A DNA stretch of 64,000 nt from Rhynchospora pubera (Eukaryota; Streptophyta; Magnoliopsida; Poales; Cyperaceae): contig JAMFTS010000054.1 of NCBI GenBank assembly GCA_028095005.1, forward strand, positions 62,001 through 126,000, written 5' to 3'. Made by a program: the position numbers and the translations under genes. Shown piece by piece: positions 41,129 through 54,400 of this stretch (positions are counted from its first letter, which is position 1; the number at the start of each line of letters is the position of its first letter). The notes under the pieces were generated by a model. It saw only the letters and a list, made by a program, of their open reading frames with translations, did not search any database and was not told the DNA's origin.

Positions 41129-43798
41129 ATTTATTTAGTGGTCGTCCAATCCATGTCCACTGATATTGGTCAGATATTTTTCTTCGGCGGCTACGGCTGC
41201 TGGGGCTATGCCATATTTTCTTTTCGTCTCTCGTGTTTTCTTGCTCTCTTCTCCGCTGAACTGCAAGAAGCACCCCTTTCTCGCTCTCTCCTCCCCTTTG
41301 GTTCATTCTCTCTATTTTCTCTTTTTTTTTCTTTTCTCTGCAAAAATTTTAAAGGAAGTTCTTCCGGATTTCACGACAAAGGTTTACATACAGCTAAATT
41401 TTTCTAAATATTTTTTATGATAAACCTTCTACAAAATTTAGGAAGAGATGCAAACCTTTACCTAGATCAACTATTCATTCTTCTTTTATTTTTGCATTTG
41501 CAGGTGTTTATTTCTGCATTTGCAGGTGTTACTGCCTTTGGTACTATTCTTCTCTACCTTTCTTTTTGCTAGGTTTATCTCCCTCCTTTCCTATTTTTAG
41601 CTTTTAGAGTTAGCTTATGCTCTTTGATCTATAAGCTGATAGCATAAATTTCACGAATGACTATACATACCATTTCTGCAGAAGTTGCTCATTCTTTTTC
41701 CTATTAGATGGTCGATTCGACTAGCAGCTACAACAGGAGGTTCATCGAGGAGAGGTGTATGGTCTTTTTTCCCTCTTTATTTTTTTTTAATTTTGTTTCA
41801 GTGCTGTTGCTTTTTTTTACTAACTTTCAAAATGTATGTGAAGAATATTCATTAAAAAATATCTCTATTGGCCCTGATTTTTAGTTTCATTTCAGTTTTA
41901 AGCTGATTTGTCATATTTCCTTCTTACTTGCAGCTCCATTGGTTCAATTTTAGGAGATTGCTGTCATTTTATGCCTTTTTGTGCAAGTTTCTCTTCTTCT
42001 ACTTGCTGAAAATTGTGTCCTTATGAGGTTTCTTCTTCTATTTTTCTATGCTTCTATATGCTTCTCTTTCCTTTTGCAAATATCTACCTGATGATTTCAT
42101 TTGCTTTGTTAATATTATTCTCAAATATGATTTTAAGAATTATGGCATTGTAAAATTAATGAGTACGCCACATGGCCAATGCTTTTTGGATGGAAGAGTT
42201 GTATTGCATTGAATGTGGCAGTTCTGCTGTCAAATAACGTGATTTTTATAATTGTTTCTATAAATTTTGACTCTTTTGAGAAGCATTGGCCGTGTACAAT
42301 AAAGTCTCTTTTCTTTTCTTTTTTTTTTTTTACTGTCTTAGCGATAGCTTTTTTTTTCCCCTTTAATCGAGTATTTTAATTATAGGTACAAATTATGTGC
42401 ATGTAGACATGATCTCAGTTCTTTCTGGGAACTGATCTGATAAACTAAATTGTATAACTGTACTTAACAAGTTTGTTATTTTTCAACTGAAATTGATACA
42501 TCTTCATTTTCTTTTTCTAAATCAAAGATTGTAATGAGATGCCTAATATTTTGTTTACTTCTGTGTAGTTATTGAAGAACAAAGAAACTAAGCCGGAGCT
42601 CTTACAGGAAGGGAACAAAGGGGACAAATAGATGTGGTATTTTTTCAGGTAGGTGTGGTATTTTTTCAATTGTAGAGTTTTAATTACATACAAATTTTCT
42701 TAGAAAAAATAGATGCATATTAACATATCATGACAATGCCTTCATTTAACATCCAAATTTGAACTTAGTACATTTAAAATATTTCTTGAGTTTGATTATC
42801 TCGGTTTGGTTGACCATCATGAGATTACAACTATGGGGTTGCAGATCAATTCATAAGAATCTGGACATATATTATATTGGCGCATTTCAAACTGTAGCAC
42901 ATCTATCCTTTCATGTCGCATAATATTAAAAACTGTTTCATCCCTCTAATCTCTAATGGTCTTGGATCGCTGGGTCTCTGACTTACTTTCTCTCTTTTTG
43001 ATATTTGTACTGTTCTCTGATTCGCTCTCAATTATCTATTTATTTTCAATTGCTGATACTAAAACTTGAATCGAAGGCTCACACCTTCATTATTTTTTAT
43101 ATCAAAGGCTAAGATCTTCGTTAGTTTTTTTATAAGGGTTTTGATATGATCAATTAGATTATTTTTCTTTCCATTTAGGCTGCCTGAGGTTAATCCACAA
43201 CATAAAGGTCTCTCTTCCTTAACAAGGTACAAAACTTTTTATTCATTTTTAAATTCAGATGGTTGGTTGTTTTTAATTTCTTCATCTGATTATTTCTTCA
43301 TCAAATTGAAGATAAGAGTCACCGCTGTGGTTTTCAATTGATGTTGCAAAACGCACTAGATCTACTGATTTATATTAGATATCTGCTGATATTGTACAAT
43401 TGTTATATCTGTTCGTGTTCACAGTCTGAGAGGTAAATCAACTGGCTTGGTTTGATTTTATTATGGATTTTTTTTATTTCTCTGTTTGTCTTTCGTGTGG
43501 ATGAGACAAATAAAGAAAACTATGATATTCCACATAAAAACAACTCTAACACTCCAAAGGAAGGAGTTCTACTTTCAGATTACTTATTGGTGCCTATCAA
43601 TGCACGCTCATAACCTGGTATGAGTACTACCTAAACTGTCCATTGTGGTTTGATCACGAGGGTCAGTATTCTATGCGTTTGTGATTACTTAGTGCCATCA
43701 CAAATTTTTAATTGCTAGATAACTTCCAACCACATCCACTGTTGTTAAGACATTTATCGATGCACCTTCTATTTGTATGTTTGCATGTGCTGCATATG

Positions 43799-43966
43799 AT
43801 TGTTCCAGTCCGTTGGAAATATTATTATTACTTTATATGATGATGCATGACAAGCACATAATGATTCATCAGAAAACAATTATTTGAGGTGATTGTTTCC
43901 TTGAATTGTTTCTATTTCTCAATGTGATTGTTCCAGTCCGTTGGAAATATTATTATTATTTTATAT
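43799..43966. repeat. Short direct repeat inside the Helitron
   Basis: GATTGTTCCAGTCCGTTGGA followed by an ATTATTATTA stretch occurs at ~43799 and again at ~43925. Confidence 0.8.
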
Positions 43967-44226
43967 ATTTGATCAGGAGCTAATTAGAGCCATTACCAAT
44001 GAAGGTCCTCTCTCCATAGACCGTTAAATGATAAGTTATTTTGTTTCTTTTTTATTGATGATAATTTGTTTTGGTTTACTTTTCTAATTGGAAGTTCACC
44101 ATTACGAGTACATATTACAATTAAACTTTTGCATAGATTGGATTATATTATGTTTTCTATTCAAATATACGTTCTTCCAATTTTATCCAAGTGAATGACT
44201 ATGAATATAAGTTACAATTAAACTTT

Positions 44227-44245
44227 CATCGCGCGAAGCGCGATG
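44227..44245 (+). terminator. Helitron 3' hairpin
   Basis: A perfect 8-bp stem CATCGCGC/GCGCGATG with a GAA loop. In rolling-circle transposons this subterminal hairpin signals the end of transposition. Confidence 0.9.
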
Positions 44246-46085
44246 CGATATCTAGTTATATTCGTAATTATAATGTATAATGCAATCTTTTTTAATAAGT
44301 GAAATCATAAATATTTTTTTACTATATCTTTTTTGAATAATTGGCCTCATAAACATATTCTAGACTATATAAAGAGCATAAATATAGATTATCGTGATCA
44401 CATAACTTAAAATAATGCAAAATCGCCTGAAATGCTCAAATATACTTGAATCTGTAAAATATGCGAATTATATGAATAATTATTATGTATAATCCAATAA
44501 TTTTGAATAAGTGAGTTCGTAAATATATTCTAAACTATATAAAGAGTATAAATATAGATTATTGTCATCAGATAACTTAAAATCAATGCAAAATTGCTTG
44601 AAATTCTTAAATATACTCAGAATCTGTAAAATCTGCACATAATGTGAATAATTACAATGTATAATCAAATAGTTTTGAATATGTGCGCTCATAAACATAT
44701 TCTAGACTATATAAAAAGTTTAAATGTAGATTATTGTCATCAAATAACTGAAAATGAATGCAAAATCGATTGAAATGCTCAAATAAATTTAGAATATGTA
44801 AAATATAAACATTATGTAAATAATTACAAAGTATAATCTAATCGTTTTGAATAATTGAACTCATAAACATGTTCTAAACTATATAAAAAGTTTAAATATA
44901 TATTATTGTGATCAAATAACTTAAAATGAATGCAAAATCGCTTGAAATTCTCCAATATACTCAGAATCTTTAAAATCTACATATTATGTGCATAATTACA
45001 ATGTATAATACAATTGTTTTGAATAACTTAGTTCAGAAACATATTCTAAACTATATCAAGAGCATAAATATAGATTACTGTGGTCAAATGACTTAAAATG
45101 AATGTAAAAATCGCATGAAATGCTCAATATACTCAGAATCTGTAAAATCCATACATTATGTGAATAATTACAATTTATAATCCAATCGTTTTCAATAAGT
45201 GAGTTCACAAACAAATTCTAAACAATATAAAGAAGTTAATATTGATTGTTGTGATCAAATGACTTAAAATGAATGCAAAATCGCTTAAAATGCTCAAATA
45301 TAATTATAATCTGTAAAATATGCCTATTATGTGAATAATTACAATGTATAATCCAATCGTTATGAATAATTGGCCTCATAAACATATTCTAGACGAAATA
45401 AAGAGCTTAAATATAGATTATTTGTGATCAAATGAATTAAAATGTATATAAAATTGCTTGAAATGCTCAAATATACTCAGAATCTGTAAAATATGCACAT
45501 TATGTGAATAATTACAATGTATAATCCAATCGTTTTGAATAATTAAGATTATAAATATATTCTAGACAATATAAACAGCTTAAATATACATTATTGTGAT
45601 CAAATGACTTAAAATTAATGCAAAATCACTTGAAATGCTCAAATATACTCAGAATCTGTATAATCTGCACATTATGTGAATAATTACAATGTATAATCCA
45701 ATTTTTTGAATAACTGAGTACAAAAATATATTCGAGACTATATAAAGAGCTTAAATATAGATTAATTTGATCAAATAACTTAAACTGAAAGCAAATCACT
45801 TCAAATGCTCAAATATACTCATAATCTGTAAAATCCGCACATTACGTGAATAAATATAATGCATAATCTAATCGTTTTGAATATTGAGTTCATAAACATA
45901 TTCTAAACTATATAAAAAGCATAAATATAGCTTATTGTGATAAAAAAATCGCTTGAAATGCTCAAATATACTCATAGTCTTTCAAATCTGCACATTATGT
46001 GCATAATTACAATTTATAATCAAATCGTTTTAAGTAAGGTATATCATAAACATATTCTTGACAAAATAAAGGGTTTAAATATGTA

Positions 46086-46450
46086 GAGAAAGTTTAATAT
46101 GCACTATAGTGCATAGGGAATTCTGTGCACTGCGGACTTTTTCGGGGATATTTTTTGTAAATTGACAAATCTAATTTAACCAATCTAATCTACATATTGC
46201 AATCTCATAACAAACCAAATTTTACAAATTTTTTCGATTTTTTTTAAACATGCCATTTTTGGAATGTTAAAAATAATATAACATTCTAAAAATGGTATGT
46301 TTTAAAAAAATGTAAAATTTGGTTTGTTATGATATTTTAATATGTAGATTAGATTGATTAAATTAAAATTTTCAATTTATAAAAATACCCCCGAAAAAGT
46401 CCGCGATGCAGGGAATGCCCTATGCACTATGGTGCATATTAAACTTTCTC
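46086..46450. mobile_element. MULE-type MITE in the satellite, 10-bp TSD
   Basis: A 365-bp fold-back element with ends GAGAAAGTTTAATATGCAC in inverted orientation and long paired arms. It is flanked by the perfect duplication TAAATATGTA (46076-46085 and 46451-46460). Confidence 0.92.
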
Positions 46451-47111
46451 TAAATATGTATTATTGTGATCAAATCACTTAAAATGAATACAAAATCAAT
46501 TGAAATGCTCAAATATACTCTGAATCTGTAAAATCACATTATGTGACGAATTAGAATGTATAATCTTATCGTTTTAAAAAAATGAGTTCATAAATATATT
46601 CTAGATTATAGATTATGGTGATCAAATAAATTGAAATTAATGCAAAATTGATTGAAATGCTCAAATATACTCAGAATCTTTCAAATCTGCACATAATGTG
46701 CATAATTACAATGTATAATCCAATTGTTTTGAATAAATTATATTATAAACATATTTTAGACAAAATAAAGAGGTTAAATATTGATTATTGTGAAAAAAAT
46801 GACTTAAAATGATTGCAAAATCTCTTAAAATGATCAAATATACTTGGAATCTGTAACATATGCATATTATGTGAATAATTACAATGTATAATCCGATCGT
46901 TTTGAATAAATAAATTCATAACGATATTCTAAACTATATAAAAGTATAAATATAGCTTATTGTGATCAAATGACTTAAAATGAATGCAAAATAGCTTGAA
47001 GTACTCAAATTTACTCAAAATCATTAAAATCAACACATTATGTGAATAATTACAATGTATAATCTTATCGTTTTAAAAAATTGAGATCATAAATATATTC
47101 TAGATAATATA

Positions 47112-47215
47112 TAGATATTAGGATTAATTGGTTTTATGCCACTGTAAAAATTAGCTAATTAGAGATATGCCATTGTTAGATTACAAATTAGATTTATGCC
47201 ATCATCAATATATAA
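47112..47215. mobile_element. Fragment of an ATGCCAT-repeat element
   Basis: Non-satellite insert with three ~30-bp units, each containing (T/A)TATGCCA(C/T). The same motif series appears at 63870-63995. No ends defined. Confidence 0.5.
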
Positions 47216-50200
47216 TCCAATCGTTTTGAATAAGTGATATCATAAATATATTCTAAACAATATAAAAAGCTTAAATATACATTGTTGTGATCAAATGACT
47301 TAAAATTAATGCAAAATCACTTCAAATGCTCAAATATACTAAGAATCAGTAAAATCTATACATTATGTGCATAATTACAACGTATAATCCAATTTTTTTA
47401 AATAAGTGAGTTCATAAACATATTCGAGACTATATAAAGAGCTTAAATATATGCTATTATGATCAGATGACTTAAAATGAATGCAAAATCTATTCAAATG
47501 TTCAAATATACTCAGAATCTGTAAAATCTGCAAAATATGTGAATAATTACAATGTATAATCCAATCGTTTTGAATAATTGAGCTAATAAGCATATTCTAC
47601 ACAATATAAGATACTTAAATATTGATTATTGTGATCAAAGGACTTAAAATTAGTGCAAACTCGCTTTAAATGATCAAATATACTTAGAATCATTAAAATC
47701 TGAAAATTATTTGCATAATTACAATATATAATCCAATCGTTTTGAATAAGTGATACCATAAACATATTCTAGACAATATAAAAAGCTTAAATATACATTA
47801 TTGTGATCAAATGACTTAAAATAAATGCCAAATCGCTTGAAATGCTCAAATATACTCAGAATATGTAAAAGCTGCATATTATGTGAATAATTACAATGTA
47901 CAATCCAATCGTTTTGAATAATTGAACTCATAAACATATTCTAGACAAAATAAAGAGCATAAATATTGATTATTGTAACCAAATGACTTAAAGAATGTAA
48001 AATCTCTTCAAATGTTCAAATATACTCAGAATCTGTAAAATCTGCACAATATGTGAATAATTACATGTATAATCCAATCGTTTTGAATAATTGAGCTAAT
48101 AAACATATTCTACATAATATAAAATGCTTAAATATAGATTATTGTGATCAAAGGACTTAAAATTAATGCAAAATCGCTTGAAATGCTCAAATATACTCAG
48201 AATCTTTAAAATCTGAAAATTATGTGCATAATTACAATGAATAATCCAATTGTTTTGAATAAGTGATATCAAAAACATATTCTATACTATATAAAGAGCT
48301 TAAATATAGATTAATGTGATCAAAACACTTAAAATGAATACAAAAAAGGCTTTAATGCTCAATTATACTCAGAATCTGTAAAATATGCAAATTATGTGAA
48401 TAATTATAATGTCTAATCCAATCATTTTGAATAAGTGAGCCTATAAACATATTCTAGACTATATAAAGAGCTTAAATATACATTATTGTGATCAAATGAC
48501 TTAAAATGAATGCAAAATTGCTTGAAATGCTAAAATATACTCAGAATCTGCAAAATCTGTATATTATGTGTATAATTACAATGTACAAACTAATCTTTTT
48601 GATTAATTGACCACATAAATATATTCCCGACTATAAAAATTGCATATATATAGATTACTGTGATCAAATGACTTAAAAATGAATGCAAAAGCACTTGAAA
48701 TGCTCAAATATACTCCGAATCATTAAAATTTACACATTATATTTGTTATTATAATGTATAATGCAATCATTTTGAATAAGTGAGTTCATAAATATATTCT
48801 CTACTGTATAGAAATCTTAAATATAGATGATTGTGATCAAATTATTTAAAATGAATGCAAAGTCGCTTCAAATGCTCAAATACACTCAGAATCTGTAAAA
48901 TATGTAAACTATGTGAATTATTACAATGTATAATCAAATTATTCTGAATAATTTAGCTCATAAACACATTCTAGACTATATAAAGATCTTAAATATAGAT
49001 TAACATGATCAAAACACTTAAAATGAATGGAAAATAGCTTGTAATGCTTAAATATACCTACAATCTTTAAAATCTTGATATTTTTGGCGTATTACAATGT
49101 ATAATCCAATCATTATGAATACGTGAGTTCATAAAGATATATACAGATTATTGTGATCAAATGAATTCAAATAAATGCAAAATTGCTTGAAATACCCAAA
49201 TATACAAAGAATCTAAAAAATATGCATATTATATGAGTAATTACAATGAATAATTCAATCGTTTCAAATTAGTGTGTTCATAAACAATTTCTAGACTATG
49301 TAAAGAGTTTAAATATACTCAGAATCTGTTAAATATGCACATTATGTGAATAATTACAATGTATAATCCAATCGTTTTGAATATGTGAGCTCATAAACAT
49401 ATTCTAGACTATATAAAAAGTTTAAATGTAGATTTTTGTCACCAAATAACTTAAAATGAATGTAAAATCGATTGAAATACTAAAAAAAATTTACAATCTG
49501 TAAAATATACACATTTTGTGAATAATTACAAAGTATAAAGCAATCTTTTTGAGTAATTGGCCTCATAAACATATTCTAGACTATATAAAGAGTATAAATA
49601 TAGATTATGTGAAGAATAACTTAAAATAATGCAAAATCGCCTGAAATGCTCAAATATACTTGAATCTGTAAAATATGCACATTATGTGAAGAATTAGAAT
49701 GTATATTCTTATCGTTTTAAATAAATGTGTTCATAAATATATTATAGATTATACAAAGAGTATAAATATAGATTATTGTCATTAGATGACATAAAATCAA
49801 TGCAAAATCGCTTGAAATACTTAAATATACTCAGAATCTGTAAAATCTGCACATTATGTGAATAATTACAATGTATGATCCAATAGTTTTGAATATATGT
49901 GCTCATAAACATATTCTAGACTATATATAGAGTTTAAATGTAGATTATTGTCATCAAATAACCTAAAATGAATGCCAAATCGATTGAAATGCTCAAATAA
50001 ATCTAGAATATGTAAAATATGAACATTATGTAAATAATTACAACGTATAATCTAATCGTTTTGAATAATTGAGCTCATAAACATATTCTAGACTATATAA
50101 AGAGCTTAAATATAGATTGTTGTGATCAAATAATTTAAAATGAATGCAAAATCTCTTGAAATGCTCCAATATACTCAGAATCTTTAAAATCTACACATTA

Positions 50201-51087
50201 TGTGCATTATTAGAATGTCTAATCCAATTGTTTGGAATAACTTAGTTCAGAAACATATTCTAAACTATATAAAGAGCATAAATAAAGATTACTGTGGTCA
50301 AATGATTTAAAATGAATGTAAAAGTCGCTTGAAATGCTCAAATATACTCAGAATCTGTAAAATCCATACATTATGTGAATAATTACAATTTATAATCCAA
50401 TCGTTTTCAATAAGTGAGTTCACAAACAAATTCTAAACAATATAAAGAAGTTTAATATTGATTGTTGTGATCAAATGACTTAAAATGAATACAAATCGCT
50501 TAAAATGCTCAAATATAATTAGAATCTGTAAAATATGCATATTATGTGAATAATTACAATGTATAATCCAATCTTTTTAAATAAGTGAGTTCATAAATAT
50601 ATTTGAGACTATATAAAGGGCTTAATTATAAATTATTGAGATCAAATGAATTAAAATGAATGCAAAATCGCTTGAAATGGTCAAATTTACTCAGAATCAT
50701 TCAAATCTGCACATTATGTGCATAATTACAATGTATAATCCAATAGTTTTGAATAAGTTATATCATAAACATATTCTAGATAAAATAAAGAGCTTAAATA
50801 TATATTATTGTGATTAAATCACTTAAAACGAATGTAAACTACCTTGAAATGCTCAAATATTCTCAAAATCTTTAAAATCTGCACATTATGAAAAAGTGAG
50901 TTTATAAACATATTCTAGACTTTATAAAGAGCATAAATATAGATTATTGCCATCAAATGACTTAAAGTGAATGCAAAATCGCTTGAAATGCTTAAATATA
51001 CACAGAATCTGTAAAATCTGCATATTATGTGAATAATTACAATGTATAATCCAATCGTATTGAATATGTGAGCTCATAAACATATTC

Positions 51088-51476
51088 TGACGCCGTTCGG
51101 ATCGGGAGACTTAGAGAAACCAGCAAGTTTAACGATACATCACTAGAGGAGATAAACTCAACTCACAAGCAAAATTCGTAATAATTCAATAATCTCCTTA
51201 TTACATCATGATATTCAGCTTATATAGCATTCTACTACATTGAAAACCCACTACACATTAATATAATATCTCAACCACTTTTTTTAATACCAAAACACAT
51301 TAAATAAACTCTTAGAAGACCACAAAGATAGCACAAATTATCATAACAGATTATTAACTCACTTTTGACTTAATAAAACTCAAAATAACTCCCAACTAAC
51401 TTATTAATAACTTTTGACTGCTCCTTTGATTGGATAATGTGGCTCAGATAATTAGTCGGTATCTTGATCGGTGTCA
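51088..51476 (-). mobile_element. Solo LTR in the satellite
   Basis: 389 bp that starts TGACGCC and ends GGTGTCA, flanked by the perfect 5-bp duplication TATTC (51083-51087 and 51477-51481). Terminal TG...CA and a 5-bp TSD with no internal region are the signature of recombination between two LTRs. A TATA-like GCTATATAAGC on the minus strand (~51218) suggests the LTR reads leftward. Confidence 0.85.
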
Positions 51477-54400
51477 TATTCTAGACTATATAAAGAGCAT
51501 AAATATAGAAAATTGTCATCACATACTTAAAATGAATGCAAAATCAATTGAAATGCTCAAATAAACTTAGAATCTGTATAATATGCACATTATGTGAATA
51601 ATTACAATGTATAATCCAATCGTTTTGAATAATTGAGCTCATAAACATATTTTAGACTATATAAAGAGTTTAAATTTAGATTATTGTGATCAAATAACTT
51701 AAAATAATGCAAAATCGCTTGAAATGCTCCAACATACTCAGAATATTTAAAATCTGCACATTATGTGCGTAATTACAACGTATAATCCAATCGTTTTGGA
51801 TAACTTAGTTCAGAAACATATTCTAAACAATAAATATCATAAATATAAATTACTGTTGTCAAATGACTTAAAATGAATACAAAATCTTTTGAAATGCTCA
51901 AATATACTCAGAAATGTAAAATCCGTATATTATGCGAATAATTATATTATATAATCCAATCGTTTGGAATAAGTGGGTTCATAAAAATATTTTAAATTAT
52001 ATAAAGAGATTAAATATACATTATTGTTATCAAATGACTTAAAATAAATACAAAATCACTTAAAATGCTCAAATATACTTAGAATTCGTCAAATCTGCAC
52101 AATATGTAAATAATTACAGTGTATAAAAAATCTTTTTTTAATAATTGACGTCATAAACATATTCTAGACTATATAAAGAGCATAAATATAGATTGTTGTG
52201 ATCAAATGAATAAAAATGAATGTAAAATCGCTTTAAATGCTCAAATATACTCAAAATCTGTAAAATCTTCACAATATGTGAATAATTACAATGTATAATC
52301 CACTTGTTCTGAATAATTGAGCTCATAAACATATATTAGACAATATAAAGAGCGTAGATATAGATTATTGTGATCAAATAAATTAAAATGAATGCAAATA
52401 GCTTGAAATGCTCCAATATACTCGGAATCTTTAAAATGTATAATCTAATCATTTTTAATAACTTATATTTCAGAAACATACTCTAAAATATATAGTATAT
52501 AAAGATCATAAATATAGATTAATGTGGTCAAATGACTTAAAATGAATACAAAACCGTTTGAAATACACAAATATACTAAGAAATTGTAAAATCCGTATAT
52601 TATGTGAATAATTATAATGTATAATCCAATCGTTTGGAATAAATGAGTTCATAAACATATTCTAAACTATATAAAGAGATTAAATATAGATTATTGTGAT
52701 CAAATGATTTAATGAATGCAAAAATGCTTAAAATGCTCAGATATACTTAGAATTTGTCAAATCTGCACATTATGTGAATAATTACAATGTATAAACCAAT
52801 ATTTTAGAAATTATTGACCTCATAAACATATTCTAGACTAAATAAAGAGCATTAATATAGATTATTGTGACTAAATGACTTAAAATGAATGCAAAATCTC
52901 TTAAATTGTTCAAATATACTCAAAATATGTAAAATCTGCACAATATGTGAATAATTTCAGAGTATAATCCAATCGTTTTGAATAATTGAGCTAATAAAAA
53001 TATTCTACACAATATAAAATACTTAAATATAGATTATTGTGTTCAAAGGACTTAAAATTAATGTAAAACTGCTTGAAATGCTCAAATATACTCAGATTCC
53101 TTAAAATCTGAAAATTATTTGCATAATTACAATATATAATCCAATCGTTTTGAATAAGTGATATCATAAATATATTTTAGACAATATAAAAAGCTTAAAT
53201 ATACATTATTATGATCAAAGGACTTAAAATGAATGCAAAATCGCTTGAAATGCTCAAATATACTCAGAATCTGTAAAAGCTGCACATTATGTGAATAATT
53301 ACAATGTACAATCCAATCCTTTTGAATAATTGAACTCATAAACATATTCTAGACACTATAAAGAGCTTAATTATAGATTATTGTGATCAAATGACTTAAA
53401 TAAATGCAAAATCGCTTGAAATGCTCAAATATACTCAGAATCTTTAAAATATACATATTATGTGCGCAATTACAATGTATAATGCATTTTTTTAGAATAA
53501 GTGAGTTTATAAACATATACTTGACAATATAAAGATCTTAAATATAGATGATTGTGATCAAATGATTTAAAATGAATGCAAAATTGCTTGAAATGCTTAA
53601 ATATACTAAGAATCGGTAAAATCTGCACATTATGTGAATAATTACAATGTATAATCAAATCGTATTGAATATGTGAGCTCATAAATATATTCTAGTGTAT
53701 ATAAAGATCTAAATATAGAATATTGTCATCACATAACTTAAAATGAATGCAAAATTAATTGACATGCTCAAATAAACTTAGAATCTGTATAATATGCACA
53801 TTATGTAAATAATTACAATGTATAATCCAATCGTTTTGAATAATTGAGCTCATAAACATATTTAGACTACATAAAGAGCATAATTATAGATTATTTTGAT
53901 GAAATGACTTAAAATGAATGTAAAATCGCTTCAAATGCTCAAATATACTCAGAATCTTTAAAATCTGCACATTATGTGCGCAATTACATTGTATAATCCC
54001 GTCGTTTTGAATAATTTAGTTAAGAAACATATTCTTAACTATATAAAGATCATAAATATAGATTACTGTGGTCAAATGACATAAAAATAATACAAAATCT
54101 TTTGAAATGCTCAAATATACTCAGAAATTATAAAATGCTTATATTATGTGAATAATTACATTATATAATCCAATCGTTTGGAATAAGTGAGTTCATAAAT
54201 ATATTTTTGAACTATATAAGGAGCATAAATATAGATTATTGTAATCAAATGACTTAAAATGAATGCAAAATCGCTTCAAATGCTCAAATATACTAAGAAT
54301 TTGTCAAATCTGCACATTACGTGAATAATTACAATGTATAAACCATTATTACTTAATAATTGACCTCATGAACTTATTCAAGACTATATAAAGAGCATAA

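Larger units (their letters stand above)
39503..44255 (+). mobile_element. Non-autonomous Helitron inserted in the satellite
   Basis: 4753 bp that starts TCTTAAATACTTC, ends GATATCTAG, and lies precisely between an A and a T of the satellite, with no TSD. The 3' end has the expected hairpin, CATCGCGC-GAA-GCGCGATG (44227-44245), ten bases before the terminal CTAG. An uninterrupted relative of the target is at 48731-48740. The interior is CT-rich in places (39600-40200, 41160-41340) with exon-like patches, but there is no Rep/helicase frame and no recognisable captured gene. Confidence 0.92.
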
